In this document: positions 17,954 through 27,840 of the stretch, piece by piece
How the letters are laid out: each line of letters starts with the position of its first letter
How positions within the stretch are numbered: position 1 is the stretch's first letter
Source of the DNA: Spirosoma sp.
GTDB lineage: Bacteria > Bacteroidota > Bacteroidia > Cytophagales > Spirosomataceae
Direction of reading: 5' to 3'
Length of the DNA: 64,000 nucleotides
NCBI RefSeq assembly: GCF_026391055.1
Contig: NZ_JAPLET010000017.1
Coordinates: 248,001-312,000, forward strand
Made by a program: the position numbers and the translations under genes
Notes under the pieces: generated by a model
The model's database searches: none
What the model saw: the letters and a program-made list of their open reading frames with translations, nothing else
Told to the model about the DNA's origin: nothing

Positions 17954-20296
17954 ATGTTTGTCAGGCTATTTATTAACTTACTACTCGTACTCGTCCTTTT
18001 CCATGGTGTAACGGTTCCCTCGATGGCTCAGGATACAGCCACAACGAACGCGATACCGGTGCCTCAAACCATTCCGGATACATTATTATTTAAAATTCAA
18101 AAAGCCCAGTCTGTCATTTCGCAGATCAAGGCGGCCAATAAACGGAAATACGGTATCTCTCGGATACGGTCGGGACTGGCCGATGTCAAAGCGAACCTCG
18201 CGCCCATTGTCGCCGATATGCGGGCGCATGGCCAGGAAGTTGACACCAAGAATCTGGTCAACTATAGCCTGATTTTGAACGATGGGCTGAAAAAACTAAC
18301 CGACTGGCGGACAACGCTTTCCAAGTCAAACAATGATTTACAGTCGAATCTGGACCAGGTGCTGGCCCTTAGCACCGATTCATTATTAACGGTAGACGGA
18401 AGTGACACGACCGATAAAAAGCTGTATGCCGATCAGCTCCGAAGCCTTAAATTTCAATTGCAGGACGCAGGCACCCGCACCAGTGCCCAGTTGGACACCG
18501 TCAGCCGCTTACTGGCCGACGTATCGGGTACTTATTTAACGATTGGCAACCTGCAAACGACGATCAACGAACGACTGCAGAAATCGTCGGAGAATAAATT
18601 CCAGCAGGAAGCGCCCTATTTATGGGACGCACCGGCTTTACTGCCGTTGGGGGATTTTCCCATGCTTCTTCAGTCAAGCTTTCAGGGACAAAGTAAAATT
18701 TTCACTTATTTCGTTTCTGCCACCTGGGATAACCGCATCCTGCTTATAATGCTGTGCGGCCTGTTTTTTGCCTGGGTCTTTTTCAACTACAAAAAAGCGC
18801 AAAGACCTTCATTACGGGAGAAGGTGAACCCACAGCGTTTCAACTATCTGAAACCAGTGCCGGTGCTTGCCTCTCTCATTGTACTGCTCAACCTAACACC
18901 CCTTTTTGAGCCGCAATCGCCTTCGCTGTACGTAGAGATTACCCAGTTTCTATTGTTTGTGGTACTTACCGTCCAGTTTTGGTCGCGGTTCTCGCAACAT
19001 GAACTCAGGATGTGGCTCCTGATCGGCACGATGTATATGCTGCTCGTGGTTGCCAATGCCCTGGTTAGCGATCCGCTGTTCATGCGCCTTGGCCTGATCG
19101 CCCTGAACATCGGCTTTATCTACATCGGTATTGTATTTTCCCGCCGGTTACCCCGCCAGCACATTAGCGCCCGGGTTGTTCGGGTTGTGACGACACTATT
19201 TATGGTGCTTCAGATACTGGCTATCATCCTCAATATTCTCGGGCGCATCAGCCTGGCTAAAACGTTTGGTATAACGGCCGTTATCGGGCTGATTCAGCTA
19301 ACGGCTTTGGGAGCCTTTATCGAAGTAATTCTGGAAACACTTGATTTACAGATTAACCTGAGCACCAGCTCGGAGGGCCTTTTTTCAAGGGTCAACGTCA
19401 ATCATATTCGCCGGTCGTTCCGGAAGGGGCTTTCCTTTATAGCCGTTACCTTGTGGCTAATCGTTTTTTTCATCAACATCGGCGCAGCCGATACGGTCTT
19501 TAATATCCTGCACCACATTCTCACCAGACCCCGTTCGTTTGGCAGCCTGACGTTCACACTGAGCAATGTGTTGTCGTTTTCGATCATCATCTACCTGTCG
19601 AGTCTCCTTCAGAAAAACATCGGACTGCTGTTTGGCGAGAGCCAGCTGCCGACAGAAACTGAGCAGATTGGGCAGCTAAGTTCGGTGCTGGCGCTGGTTC
19701 GCCTGGTGATCATCATTGCCGGGGTGTTACTGGCTATCGCGACCTCCGGCATATCTGTCGATAAGTTTACCGTTGTGCTGGGTGCGCTCAGTGTGGGTAT
19801 TGGCCTGGGAATGCAGAATATCGTGAGCAACTTTGTATCGGGCGTAATCCTGATTTTTGAAAAACCCTTCAAAATTGGCGATTACGTAGAACTGGCTGAT
19901 AAAAAAGGCAGGATTCGCGACATCGGCATCCGCTCAAGCCGGATGATTACCCCACAAGGCTCCGAAGTGATTATTCCCAACGGCGACTTATTATCCAACC
20001 GGCTGGTAAACTGGACATCGGGCGATACGTACCTGAAAACGGAGTTCACGCTGAAAGTAAGTGCTGATACGGACTTACAGGCCGTACAGGAAATTGTAAC
20101 CAACGAAGTGAGTCAACTGGAGGGCACGCTGCCAAACCGGCCGGCGGACGTAATCGTCACGGCTATTGGGGGCGACAGCGTCGAACTAAAAATACAAGTC
20201 TGGTTGACAAGCGTTTACAGCGAAGTTTCGTTGAAAAGCCAGTTGTTTCAACGCTTGCTGACGGCATTCAAAGGAGCATCCATCAAACTACTTTAA
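17954..20296 (+). CDS. Large MscS-family mechanosensitive channel
   Basis: A 780-residue protein starting at ATG 17954, where a signal peptide begins (MFVRLFINLLLVLVLFHG, cleaved after SMAQ). An upstream TTG adds 20 residues without a signal and was rejected. Residues about 30-240 are an exported, helix-rich region rich in Leu, Ser and Asp, likely coiled coil. About nine membrane spans follow (250-600). The C-terminal part is MscS: GALSVGIGLGMQNIVSNF is the pore helix with its Gly/Ala packing, FEKPFKIGDYVEL starts the beta domain, and GSEVIIPNGDLLSNRLVNW is the typical upper-barrel motif. It resembles the large MscK/YbiO-type channels that gate under hypo-osmotic shock. It is a single gene ending in a strong hairpin. 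Confidence 0.88.
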   Translation: MFVRLFINLLLVLVLFHGVTVPSMAQDTATTNAIPVPQTIPDTLLFKIQKAQSVISQIKAANKRKYGISRIRSGLADVKANLAPIVADMRAHGQEVDTKNLVNYSLILNDGLKKLTDWRTTLSKSNNDLQSNLDQVLALSTDSLLTVDGSDTTDKKLYADQLRSLKFQLQDAGTRTSAQLDTVSRLLADVSGTYLTIGNLQTTINERLQKSSENKFQQEAPYLWDAPALLPLGDFPMLLQSSFQGQSKIFTYFVSATWDNRILLIMLCGLFFAWVFFNYKKAQRPSLREKVNPQRFNYLKPVPVLASLIVLLNLTPLFEPQSPSLYVEITQFLLFVVLTVQFWSRFSQHELRMWLLIGTMYMLLVVANALVSDPLFMRLGLIALNIGFIYIGIVFSRRLPRQHISARVVRVVTTLFMVLQILAIILNILGRISLAKTFGITAVIGLIQLTALGAFIEVILETLDLQINLSTSSEGLFSRVNVNHIRRSFRKGLSFIAVTLWLIVFFINIGAADTVFNILHHILTRPRSFGSLTFTLSNVLSFSIIIYLSSLLQKNIGLLFGESQLPTETEQIGQLSSVLALVRLVIIIAGVLLAIATSGISVDKFTVVLGALSVGIGLGMQNIVSNFVSGVILIFEKPFKIGDYVELADKKGRIRDIGIRSSRMITPQGSEVIIPNGDLLSNRLVNWTSGDTYLKTEFTLKVSADTDLQAVQEIVTNEVSQLEGTLPNRPADVIVTAIGGDSVELKIQVWLTSVYSEVSLKSQLFQRLLTAFKGASIKLL

Positions 20297-20335
20297 CTGG
20301 CGTTGGGCACGGTTAATAACTGTGCCCAACGCCAG
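20297..20335. terminator. Hairpin between mscS-type gene and oxidoreductase gene
   Basis: A 14-bp perfect stem CTGGCGTTGGGCAC (20297-20310) pairs with 20322-20335 around an 11-nt loop. It starts directly after the MscS stop codon and ends 3 nt before the stop codon of the convergent oxidoreductase. Confidence 0.75.
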
Positions 20336-20338
20336 GCA

Positions 20339-21535
20339 CTAACTCATAAGCGCGGACTTATCGAGTATCTGAACGACATCCTTTGTCAATACTTTCTGGC
20401 CGGTTCGGGCGGCTTCGAAAATGGCTTCGATCAGTTGAACATCCCGCTTACCCAGTTCGCCGGGTACGGTTGTGGGCTTGTTTTGCAGGATGCAGTTGGC
20501 AAAGGCATCCATCTGATGCGCCTGTTGAGGTACGTTCTCAATTTCCATTTTACCCTGGCTGGTTTTTCCTTCCAGACCATCATATGCGTAGGCCGGAGAT
20601 AGTTCAAACCAACCTTTGGCGGCTTCGGCCCGCAGCTTGTTGTACTTATCGTTGAAACTGGCTTTGCAGCCGGCTATGGTTCCATCGGGAAAATACAGGC
20701 TAAAATCCATGCCTTCTTCAATCTTGCTGAATTTCTCCCTATCCGTAACCGGGTGCTTTCGGGCCGTAACAGCAATGGGTATCTGCCCTTTGGTATAAAT
20801 AGCCCCCTGTATGCAATACACACCCACATCGCGCAAGGGGCCGCCCCCACCCACACCGCGTCCCAACCGCCAGGGTGAGCTTTCGTCCTGAACCTGCCCA
20901 TTTTCGGCTACGATCCGATTTATTTTCCCAAAGGCCTCCTTCTGTCCCAGTCGCATCATCTCCTGATTATGCGGCTCAAAATGCAGCCGGTAGCCAATGG
21001 ACAATTGCCGATTGGCTTTTTTACAGGCGTCAATCATCTGCTGACACTCTTCGGCATTCATAGCCATTGGCTTTTCGCAGATAACGTGCTTACCCGCTTT
21101 GGCCGCCCGAATGACATATTCGGCGTGCATGGAGTTAGGGAGCACTACATACACAATGTCGATATCCGGGTTGTCGGCAATTTTATCGAACGTCTTGTAA
21201 TCGTAAATATTCTTTTCGGGGATGTTGTACTTTGACTTCCACTTCTCGGCTTTATCTGGTGTGCCCGTTACGATACCCGCCAGTCGGCAGTTGGTGGTCT
21301 TTTCAAGTGCCGGTGCCAGTTGACCTTCGCTGTATTGTCCAAGTCCAACAAGGGCAATGCCCAGCTTACGCGTCGAGCCCTGTGTAGTGGTAGTCGAACT
21401 GGCCGACTCGGCCGTTGCTTTATCACTTTTGCCCCCGCAGCTTTGCAGGCCCAGTACAGACAGTCCGGGAAGTACAACCGAAGCCGCGCCCATCTGGTAA
21501 ATGAACTGGCGTCGTGAGTGAGAAGATTGTTGCAT
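20339..21535 (-). CDS. Gfo/Idh/MocA-family oxidoreductase, Tat lipoprotein
   Basis: A 398-residue NAD(P)-dependent sugar oxidoreductase-like protein. HSRRQFIYQMG is a twin-arginine signal, and GLQSCGGKS gives a lipobox-like Cys near residue 33, so the protein is probably exported folded and lipid-anchored. The Rossmann part starts at KLGIALVGLGQYSEGQLAPA (GxGxxS), the conserved EKPMA motif lies in AGKHVICEKPMAMNAEE, and the C-terminal GFO_IDH_MocA domain follows. It resembles periplasmic glucose-fructose oxidoreductases, which carry a tightly held cofactor. It lies last in the minus-strand run susC-susD-GH144-oxidoreductase, but a terminator separates it from the GH144 gene. It may oxidise or epimerise sugars released by that locus; this is inference. 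Confidence 0.85.
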   Translation of the reverse strand: MQQSSHSRRQFIYQMGAASVVLPGLSVLGLQSCGGKSDKATAESASSTTTTQGSTRKLGIALVGLGQYSEGQLAPALEKTTNCRLAGIVTGTPDKAEKWKSKYNIPEKNIYDYKTFDKIADNPDIDIVYVVLPNSMHAEYVIRAAKAGKHVICEKPMAMNAEECQQMIDACKKANRQLSIGYRLHFEPHNQEMMRLGQKEAFGKINRIVAENGQVQDESSPWRLGRGVGGGGPLRDVGVYCIQGAIYTKGQIPIAVTARKHPVTDREKFSKIEEGMDFSLYFPDGTIAGCKASFNDKYNKLRAEAAKGWFELSPAYAYDGLEGKTSQGKMEIENVPQQAHQMDAFANCILQNKPTTVPGELGKRDVQLIEAIFEAARTGQKVLTKDVVQILDKSALMS

Positions 21536-21668
21536 AACGAAGACAGATTTAGCCTAGAAAACCGACTGGTAAAGCCCGGCGATTTTACCTGTTCTAACCT
21601 TCCCCTGCCTTAAATGTTCGGTCACAGAGTCCCCAAGTGAGTTTCTGGGAGACCCGACATCACCTGTT

Positions 21669-21701
21669 AAAAAAAAAGAGACTGCTTATAAAAGCAGTCT
21701 C
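21669..21701 (-). terminator. Intrinsic terminator after GH144-family gene
   Basis: An 8-bp stem (GAGACTGC 21678-21685 with 21694-21701). On the minus strand it is followed by an unbroken U-run, seen on the plus strand as a nine-residue A-run at 21669-21677. It ends the transcript of the glucoamylase-family gene. Confidence 0.85.
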
Positions 21702-21721
21702 GAGAACAAATTTGACGTTAG

Positions 21722-23146
21722 TTACCGGGCGAGCCAGCCACCCGTAAATCCGGCTTTAATCAGGCCACGCTTAATATGCGGATTCTTCTGCATCAGTTTC
21801 CAGATGAACTCCGAGCGCATATTCTCAGCCATCAGCAGGATAGGTCCCTGGTCGATGCCGAGGTAGTCAATATCGAACCAGCCGTTTTGTGTGGAGCCAT
21901 TGGAAACACGAGCCGGATAGCGATACGTTGGATTAAAGGCATCACGAAAACCATAGTCGCCATACAGTTTCGCCCCATATTTCGCTTTCATGGCCCGCAG
22001 AGCAGGCACTGACAGTTCCGGCGCAAACGCCATCGAACCACCCGCTGCCGTGGGAGCAATCGTACCATCGTCTACGATCTGCGTGCTGGCAGCTCCCCGC
22101 GCCCGATACGAGAAAAATTGCTTTCCATTTATCAACGTATCGGCGGGGCCGTCGCAGGCGGTGAGCCCCCAGATGGTCGGGCCGTAGTCCTGCCATTTGC
22201 CCGGATTGGCTACGCAGTAGGCCCGGTTGGCATAGGTGGCCCGGCGCGAGTTCTCGAAATAGTCGATGCCTTTGCCCCGCATATACTCGTCTTTGATACC
22301 CCGAAAATCAATCCAGACGTGTGAGTACTGATGACCAAACAGTGGGTCGAAATTCACGTGCGTCTGGTCGTAGAAGGTTGCCCACGGATATGATTTGGTC
22401 CAGGCGGCCCAGACATCGGTGCCAACAGCGTGCGTGGGCGAACCCAGCGCCAGGACATACAGTAGCATTCCTTCGTTATAGCCGGTCCAGTCGTTCTTGA
22501 TGAAGCCGGATTCCGGGTGCCAGCCCATCGACACAAACGGCCTGGACGCCGGACCGTTGTTATTCTGAAACCACACCCAGTCAACCCGGCCGTAAATCTG
22601 GTCGGCGAGTTGGCGAATTTCCGTTTCAACGGCGTTGTTCTGATCAAAATAGCTTTGTGCGCTCAGGATGCCACCCAGCAGCAGGGCCGTGTCAATGGTC
22701 GACAGTTCAACCTGCTTGAAACGTTCGCCGGTTTTCATATCCAAAAAGTGGTAGAAAAAACCTTTGTAGCCCGTTACGCCCGTTGCCTTATCGGATTGCG
22801 GTGCCTTGGCGAAGAAGCGGAGCGTTTTCAGGGTACGGTCGGCGGCTTGTGCCCGCGTCACATAGCCGCGCTCCACCCCCACCAGATACGACGTTAGCCC
22901 AAAGCCCACGGCGGCAATACTGGCAAACGAGTTGGATGGTGCCCGGTCAGGAACCAGCCCGTTTTCGGCGTTCGTCGTCTCCCAGAAATAGCGAAACGTA
23001 TCCTTTTGCAGACTATCCAAAAACGTATTGTCGGAGCCGGACAGTTTGAAAGCGGTTGAAGCAGGGGGCACTGATTGCGTTTTTGGCTGGCAGCAGACAA
23101 TCGTGAGGCTGGAGCAGGTAAGGAGAATGGCGAGGAGTTGTTTCAT
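21722..23146 (-). CDS. Glucoamylase-family (GH144-like) glycoside hydrolase, lipoprotein
   Basis: A 474-residue secreted lipoprotein (signal ends IVCCQPK). The domain DTFRYFWETTNAENGLVPDRAP through the C-terminus DIDYLGIDQGPILLMAENMRSEFIW matches PF10091, called glycoamylase, which holds the GH144 endo-beta-1,2-glucanases. The fold is an (alpha/alpha)6 barrel. SFASIAAVGFGLTSYLVGVERG and MKTGERFKQVELSTIDTALL are conserved blocks, with probable catalytic acids in the latter and in the GYNEGMLLYVLALGSPTH block. It sits directly downstream of susC and susD, so it probably cleaves the glycan bound by that pair, perhaps beta-1,2-glucan. The substrate is an inference from the family. Confidence 0.83.
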   Translation of the reverse strand: MKQLLAILLTCSSLTIVCCQPKTQSVPPASTAFKLSGSDNTFLDSLQKDTFRYFWETTNAENGLVPDRAPSNSFASIAAVGFGLTSYLVGVERGYVTRAQAADRTLKTLRFFAKAPQSDKATGVTGYKGFFYHFLDMKTGERFKQVELSTIDTALLLGGILSAQSYFDQNNAVETEIRQLADQIYGRVDWVWFQNNNGPASRPFVSMGWHPESGFIKNDWTGYNEGMLLYVLALGSPTHAVGTDVWAAWTKSYPWATFYDQTHVNFDPLFGHQYSHVWIDFRGIKDEYMRGKGIDYFENSRRATYANRAYCVANPGKWQDYGPTIWGLTACDGPADTLINGKQFFSYRARGAASTQIVDDGTIAPTAAGGSMAFAPELSVPALRAMKAKYGAKLYGDYGFRDAFNPTYRYPARVSNGSTQNGWFDIDYLGIDQGPILLMAENMRSEFIWKLMQKNPHIKRGLIKAGFTGGWLAR

Positions 23147-23164
23147 AAATTAAGCTGTAAAAAA

Positions 23165-23261
23165 TACCACCCCCAACCCCTCCTGTTTTAGGAGGGGTCT
23201 CAAACAAGGGTACCCCGTTACAAAGCCTCCTCCTGTTTCAGGAGGGGATTGGGGGTGGTAC
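23165..23261. repeat. Palindromic GC-rich repeat pair between susD and GH144 genes
   Basis: Two outward-complementary copies of one element. TACCACCCCCAACCCCTCCT (23165-23184) runs into GTTTTAGGAGGGG, and the mirror element 23227-23261 reads CTCCTCCTGTTTCAGGAGGGG then ATTGGGGGTGGTA. Each half has its own inner hairpin (CCCCTCCT/AGGAGGGG), and the whole forms a large cruciform with a one-nucleotide bulge. The element resembles the dispersed palindromes seen in Cytophagales intergenic regions. Its position inside the PUL transcript could reduce or stabilise downstream expression. Confidence 0.8.
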
Positions 23262-23285
23262 TTCAGTTGGGATGGAAAACACCTG

Positions 23286-24785
23286 CTAATACCCCGGATT
23301 CTGCGTCAATTGACCACCGCTCAACTGAATTTGCGGTTGGGGAATCGGGAATACTTCGTGCTTACCTGCTACAAAGTTCTTACCAAGGGCCTGATAAACA
23401 GCCGCTGCCCGTCCCTGCCGGACCAGATCGAAATACCGGTCGTGCTCAAACGCTAACTCGACTCGGCGTTCGTTCCAGATAGCCAGCCGCAAATCGGCCT
23501 GGGCGGTTGTCGTTACGTTTGGCAAAGCCGTAGCGACACCACCCCGTGCCCTTGCCCGCACCTGATTCAGGGCCGTGACGGCTTTGGTTGGCTGGCCAAG
23601 TTCATTGGCGGCTTCAGCATTCATCAATAGTACTTCGGCGTAACGCAGTACCCGAACATTTTTACTGGTTTCCCAGGTGTTACCGTTGTTCGTTTCCCGC
23701 GTGAAACTCACGTAGGCTTTCATATTGTAATACGGATTTTCGGCGTTTGGGCTAACCACCCGGCCATCCCAGAGCGTCATACCGCGTTGAATGATGGTGC
23801 CATCCTTGCGGGTATCGCCGGGTTCGTACGCTTTGACCAGATTTTCGGAGGGCGTGTTGAAACCCCAGCCCCAGCCGTTTTCACCCCGTGCGCCCTGCGA
23901 TTCGAAATAACCCTGAACCCCTTTATTGGGCGTTACACCCCGACCCTGAATCTCGAAGATCGACTCAACACCGTTCTCCGACGATTCGCGCCAGAGTTCG
24001 GCGTAGTTAGGCTGCAAGGAATACTGACCTGATGCAATGACCTCGTCGGTCAGTTGGAGCACCACATTCCACTTCTTTTCGTACATCGACACTTTAGCCA
24101 GTAAGGCTTTGGCGGCTCCTTTAGTGGCTCGGCCCAGGTCGGCTGAGTTGTACTGCGATTTCTCCGGCAGATTCGCGACGGCCGTTGCCAGATCGGTTTC
24201 AATCTGCGTGTAGACCTGCGCCGACGTCGCCCGCACCCGTCCCTGCTGAATATCGCTGGCGTTGGTCGGGTCGGCCACTTTGGTAATCAGCGGCACCCCG
24301 CCAAACGAGCGAACGAGGTTGAAATAGCAATAGGCCCGCAGGAAACTGGCTTCGCCGATGAGCCGGTTCTTCAGGGTGTCGTTGATGGTCAACGCCGGGA
24401 GATTGTCGAGCGCCTGATTGGCGCGGGCAATGGCTTCATACTGGCCACCCCAAACTTCGTTGAACGAGATGCTGGAGGGCGTGAACGTAAAGTTGTCCAA
24501 CTGGTCCTTATCCGTGCCTGTATCGCCCGGTGAGCTGCCTTTATCGGCATCATCCGAGGCAATGCTGGTAAGGCCATTCCACGAAAATGAGTGAAAATTC
24601 CAGTCGACCATTTTGGAATAAATGGCGTTGACTAGACTCGTAGCCGCATCGGCATTACTCGAGAAAAAATCCGTTGGGGTTTGCTGTCCCTGGGGCGGCA
24701 CATCCAGAAAGGACTTGGAACAGCCACTGGCAATCACCAGACCGCCAATGCAGGTGTATGTAATGAGTTTCTGAAACGTTTTCAT
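23286..24785 (-). CDS. SusD/RagB-family glycan-binding lipoprotein
   Basis: A 499-residue outer-membrane lipoprotein (lipobox ASGC, then SKSFLDVPPQGQ). The N-terminal SKSFLDVPPQ motif, the TPR-rich helical core (GEASFLRAYCYFNLVRSFGGVPL, AKALLAKVSMYEKKW) and the C-terminal block WNERRVELAFEHDRYFDLVRQG with FPIPQPQIQLSGGQLTQNPGY define the SusD/RagB family. It forms the lid of the SusC transporter on the cell surface and captures oligosaccharide. It follows susC by 13 nt on the same strand, so the two are translated from one message. The GH144-like enzyme next to it suggests a beta-glucan ligand. Confidence 0.95.
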   Translation of the reverse strand: MKTFQKLITYTCIGGLVIASGCSKSFLDVPPQGQQTPTDFFSSNADAATSLVNAIYSKMVDWNFHSFSWNGLTSIASDDADKGSSPGDTGTDKDQLDNFTFTPSSISFNEVWGGQYEAIARANQALDNLPALTINDTLKNRLIGEASFLRAYCYFNLVRSFGGVPLITKVADPTNASDIQQGRVRATSAQVYTQIETDLATAVANLPEKSQYNSADLGRATKGAAKALLAKVSMYEKKWNVVLQLTDEVIASGQYSLQPNYAELWRESSENGVESIFEIQGRGVTPNKGVQGYFESQGARGENGWGWGFNTPSENLVKAYEPGDTRKDGTIIQRGMTLWDGRVVSPNAENPYYNMKAYVSFTRETNNGNTWETSKNVRVLRYAEVLLMNAEAANELGQPTKAVTALNQVRARARGGVATALPNVTTTAQADLRLAIWNERRVELAFEHDRYFDLVRQGRAAAVYQALGKNFVAGKHEVFPIPQPQIQLSGGQLTQNPGY

Positions 24786-24798
24786 CTGCGTTGTTTAC

Positions 24799-27700
24799 TT
24801 AAAAGCCAATGTTCAGACCTGCCAGATAAGCCGACGTGACCGGATAGGTTCCCAGCTCGATACCGGCGTTCAACGGGTTACTGCCCGGCAGTTCCGGGGT
24901 ATATCCGGAGAACGCTTTGATAGTCAGCGCATTTTGCGCCGTCACGTAGAACCGAACTCGACTTACTTTCAGCGACGACACCAGTTCCTTTGGTAAGGTA
25001 TAACCCAGCGTTACGTTGTTGATTCGGAAGAAAGACCCCGATTCGACGTAATAGGTTGAAGAAACAGGCACGGAATTACTGGCGCGTGGTTCGGTGTTGC
25101 TGGGGTTAGTTGACGTCCAGCGGTCGGCGCGTGAAGCTTCGATGTTCTCGTTACCAAAGCGCTGGGCCTTTTTGCCATTGTACACTTTGTTGCCGAAGTT
25201 GGCGTACCAGTCGGTCGAGAAGTCGAAGCCGCCGTAGGTGAAACCACCGTTGATGCCGAAGTACAGTTTAGGCTGGTAGGAGCCCACGAACACACGGTCA
25301 TTATCGTCAATAACGCCATCGCCGTTCTGGTCTACGTAGCGGAAATCGCCGGGTTTAGTACCCTGAATTTTAGCCGCCGTGTTGTTCACCTGCTCCTGAG
25401 TCTGGAAAATACCATCGGTTTGCCACACCCAGAAGCTCCCTACCGGCTGACCAACTGCTGTGCGGGTCGTGTACTGCCCGTTGCCAATGCCGCCTTCGTT
25501 GATGGGCAATCCGCCCTGCACATCTTCCAGCCGGTTGCGGTTGATGGTGGCGTTTGCGCCGATGTTGTAGTTGAAGCCGCTGCTTGAGTTGTTGCGCCAG
25601 TTCAGGGCAAATTCAAAACCCCGGTTCCGAACACTGGCCGCATTGGTCAGGTAAGCCGCGTCGACATCCCCGAAGATGGCGTCGATGGGCCGCTGGAACA
25701 GGGCGTCGCTGGTGAGTTTATTGTAGTACGTAAATTCTCCCGTCAGCCGGTTCTTGGCGAGGGCGAACTCCAGGCCAATGTCCGTACCGGTCGTTACTTC
25801 CCAGTGTAGATTCGGATCGATCAGGTTAGTGATGGTCCGTCCCTGTTGCAATGTCTGGTTCGGCCCGAACGCGTAGTCGAGTCCGCTGGCGATGGTGTAC
25901 TGAAAGGCACTCGGGTCGATGCGGTCGTTACCGGTTTTACCCCAGCTTACCCGCGCTTTCAACTGGTCGAAGGGTGTTTTGCCGCGTAGAAATGGCTCTT
26001 CGCTGATTACCCAGCCAGCTCCCAGCGAGGGAAAGAAGCCCCAGCGGTTGTTGGTTGGAAACTTGCTCGACCCATCGTAGCGCGCCGTACCGGTAAACAG
26101 GTAGCGGTCGGCAAAGTTGTAGTTGACCCGACCAATGTACGATTGCCGGGTTTGAATACTGCCCACTTCGCTGTTCGTGGCCGACGAGGCATTGCCCGTA
26201 TTCAGGTAAAAATAGTTCGACTGGGGAGGTACATCCTGTCGGGCTGAGGTCAGTATGTTGTTCTGGAAACGCTCGACTACATAACCACCCAGGATTTTCA
26301 CCGTATGCTGTTTCGCGAAGGTGTTGGTATACTCGGCGGTGTTGGTCCAGAGCCAGCGGGAACTAGTCGACCGGCCCACGTTCAGGGCACTCGTCAGATT
26401 GCGCTGATTGGCCGATACCTGATAGACTGGATCGTAGTTGTAGGCCCGGTTGGCGTTGCTCTCAATCCCGAAGTTCGAGAGGACTGTAATCTTCTTTAAC
26501 AGCGTCAGGTTTCCGTAAAACGACCCTTGCAGCCGTAGCCCCTTGGCGTTGTAATTGGTGTAGTCCAGTTGCGCAACGGGGTTCGCTACGTTGTTCCGGG
26601 GCGTAAATCCGTAGGTACCGTCAGCATTCCGAACCGGCACGACCGGTGCCTGCTTGTAGGCATTCGTGAACGCGGAGTAGGCCGTTGTGCTGGGGATAGC
26701 CGGATCGGCCGTACCCGAAAGGTCTGAATTATCGTTGGCCAGACTCAGGTTGTGGCCCAGTTTCAGCACCGGCGAGAGCGTGTACTCGTTGTTCAGACGG
26801 AGGGTCAGACGGCTGTAGTCCGTTCCTTTCAGAATCCCTTTCTCGCTGAAATAACCCGCGCTGAACAGGTAAGTCGTTTTGTCAGTACCACCACTAACGG
26901 AGAGCGAATGGTTCTGCTGTATACCCGTACGGGTAATGGCTTTAAACCAGTCGGTGTTGGCTGCGTTGGTAGCCGTTGGGTCGAAGGGTAGGGTGGCCGT
27001 TGGGTCGTCGTAGCGAACCGCTTCGTTGTTATATTGGGTAAACAACTGCGCATCGGCCATTTTTACCCGATAGGCGGGCGTCCGAATCCCCACATACGCA
27101 TCATAATTGACAGTAGGTGCCCCCGATTTGCCGCGTTTGGTGGTAATCAGCACCACACCATTGGCCGCCCGAACGCCATAAATAGCCGTTGCCGAGGCAT
27201 CTTTCAGAATGTCGACCGAGGTAATATCGGAAGTATTGATGTTGCGAATGTCTTCGGTAATAATCCCGTCGACCACATAAAGCGGGTCGGCCCCGCCCAG
27301 CAGCGTACCCGTTCCCCGAATCCGGACGGTAGGTGCCTGACCCGGTGCACCCGAGTTGATGATCTGCACCCCGGCCACCTTACTTTGCAGGGCCTGCGTG
27401 GCCGACAGCACCGGCTGCCGCACTAGCTCTTCACCTTTCACCTGCGCAACGGAACCCGTCACGTCAATCTTGCGCTGCGTACCGTACCCAACCACAACAA
27501 CCTCCTGCAAGGCGCGGGCGTCGTCGGCGAGTTCAACGTTGATGGTGGTTTGATTGCCTACCGGTACTTCCTGAGTAGTCATCCCAATCATGCTGAACTG
27601 AATGACCGCGCCAGCGGGTACGCTAATCTGATAATTACCCTCTACATCGGTAGCGGTCCCGGTTGTCGTGCCGCGTACCAGAACGTTTACGCCCGGAAGT

Positions 27701-27813
27701 CCCTGCTTGTCCTCTTTGTTGACAACCCTTCCTGTAATCTGCTGATTTTGAGCCCACACGTTTCCGCTTACGGCCAGCCAGATTACCGTTAAAAAGTAAC
27801 CAAGTGTTTTCAT
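24799..27813 (-). CDS. SusC/RagA-family TonB-linked outer-membrane transporter
   Basis: A 1004-residue TonB-dependent transporter starting at ATG 27813, where the signal peptide MKTLGYFLTVIWLAVSGNVWAQ begins; a frame open 30 nt upstream lacks signal character. Residues 25-105 form the carboxypeptidase-regulatory-like domain typical of SusC (ITGRVVNKEDKQGLPGVNVL). The plug follows, with LQEVVVVGYGTQRKIDVTGSV and the SusC signature DPLYVVDGIITEDIRNIN...DITSVDILKDASATAIYG. The 22-strand barrel extends to the last residue (AGLNIGF, ending in Phe as usual). It imports oligosaccharides with SusD. It is the first gene of the minus-strand locus. Confidence 0.96.
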   Translation of the reverse strand: MKTLGYFLTVIWLAVSGNVWAQNQQITGRVVNKEDKQGLPGVNVLVRGTTTGTATDVEGNYQISVPAGAVIQFSMIGMTTQEVPVGNQTTINVELADDARALQEVVVVGYGTQRKIDVTGSVAQVKGEELVRQPVLSATQALQSKVAGVQIINSGAPGQAPTVRIRGTGTLLGGADPLYVVDGIITEDIRNINTSDITSVDILKDASATAIYGVRAANGVVLITTKRGKSGAPTVNYDAYVGIRTPAYRVKMADAQLFTQYNNEAVRYDDPTATLPFDPTATNAANTDWFKAITRTGIQQNHSLSVSGGTDKTTYLFSAGYFSEKGILKGTDYSRLTLRLNNEYTLSPVLKLGHNLSLANDNSDLSGTADPAIPSTTAYSAFTNAYKQAPVVPVRNADGTYGFTPRNNVANPVAQLDYTNYNAKGLRLQGSFYGNLTLLKKITVLSNFGIESNANRAYNYDPVYQVSANQRNLTSALNVGRSTSSRWLWTNTAEYTNTFAKQHTVKILGGYVVERFQNNILTSARQDVPPQSNYFYLNTGNASSATNSEVGSIQTRQSYIGRVNYNFADRYLFTGTARYDGSSKFPTNNRWGFFPSLGAGWVISEEPFLRGKTPFDQLKARVSWGKTGNDRIDPSAFQYTIASGLDYAFGPNQTLQQGRTITNLIDPNLHWEVTTGTDIGLEFALAKNRLTGEFTYYNKLTSDALFQRPIDAIFGDVDAAYLTNAASVRNRGFEFALNWRNNSSSGFNYNIGANATINRNRLEDVQGGLPINEGGIGNGQYTTRTAVGQPVGSFWVWQTDGIFQTQEQVNNTAAKIQGTKPGDFRYVDQNGDGVIDDNDRVFVGSYQPKLYFGINGGFTYGGFDFSTDWYANFGNKVYNGKKAQRFGNENIEASRADRWTSTNPSNTEPRASNSVPVSSTYYVESGSFFRINNVTLGYTLPKELVSSLKVSRVRFYVTAQNALTIKAFSGYTPELPGSNPLNAGIELGTYPVTSAYLAGLNIGF

Positions 27814-27840
27814 AGTTGAGTTAAAATTTAAATTGGGGTA

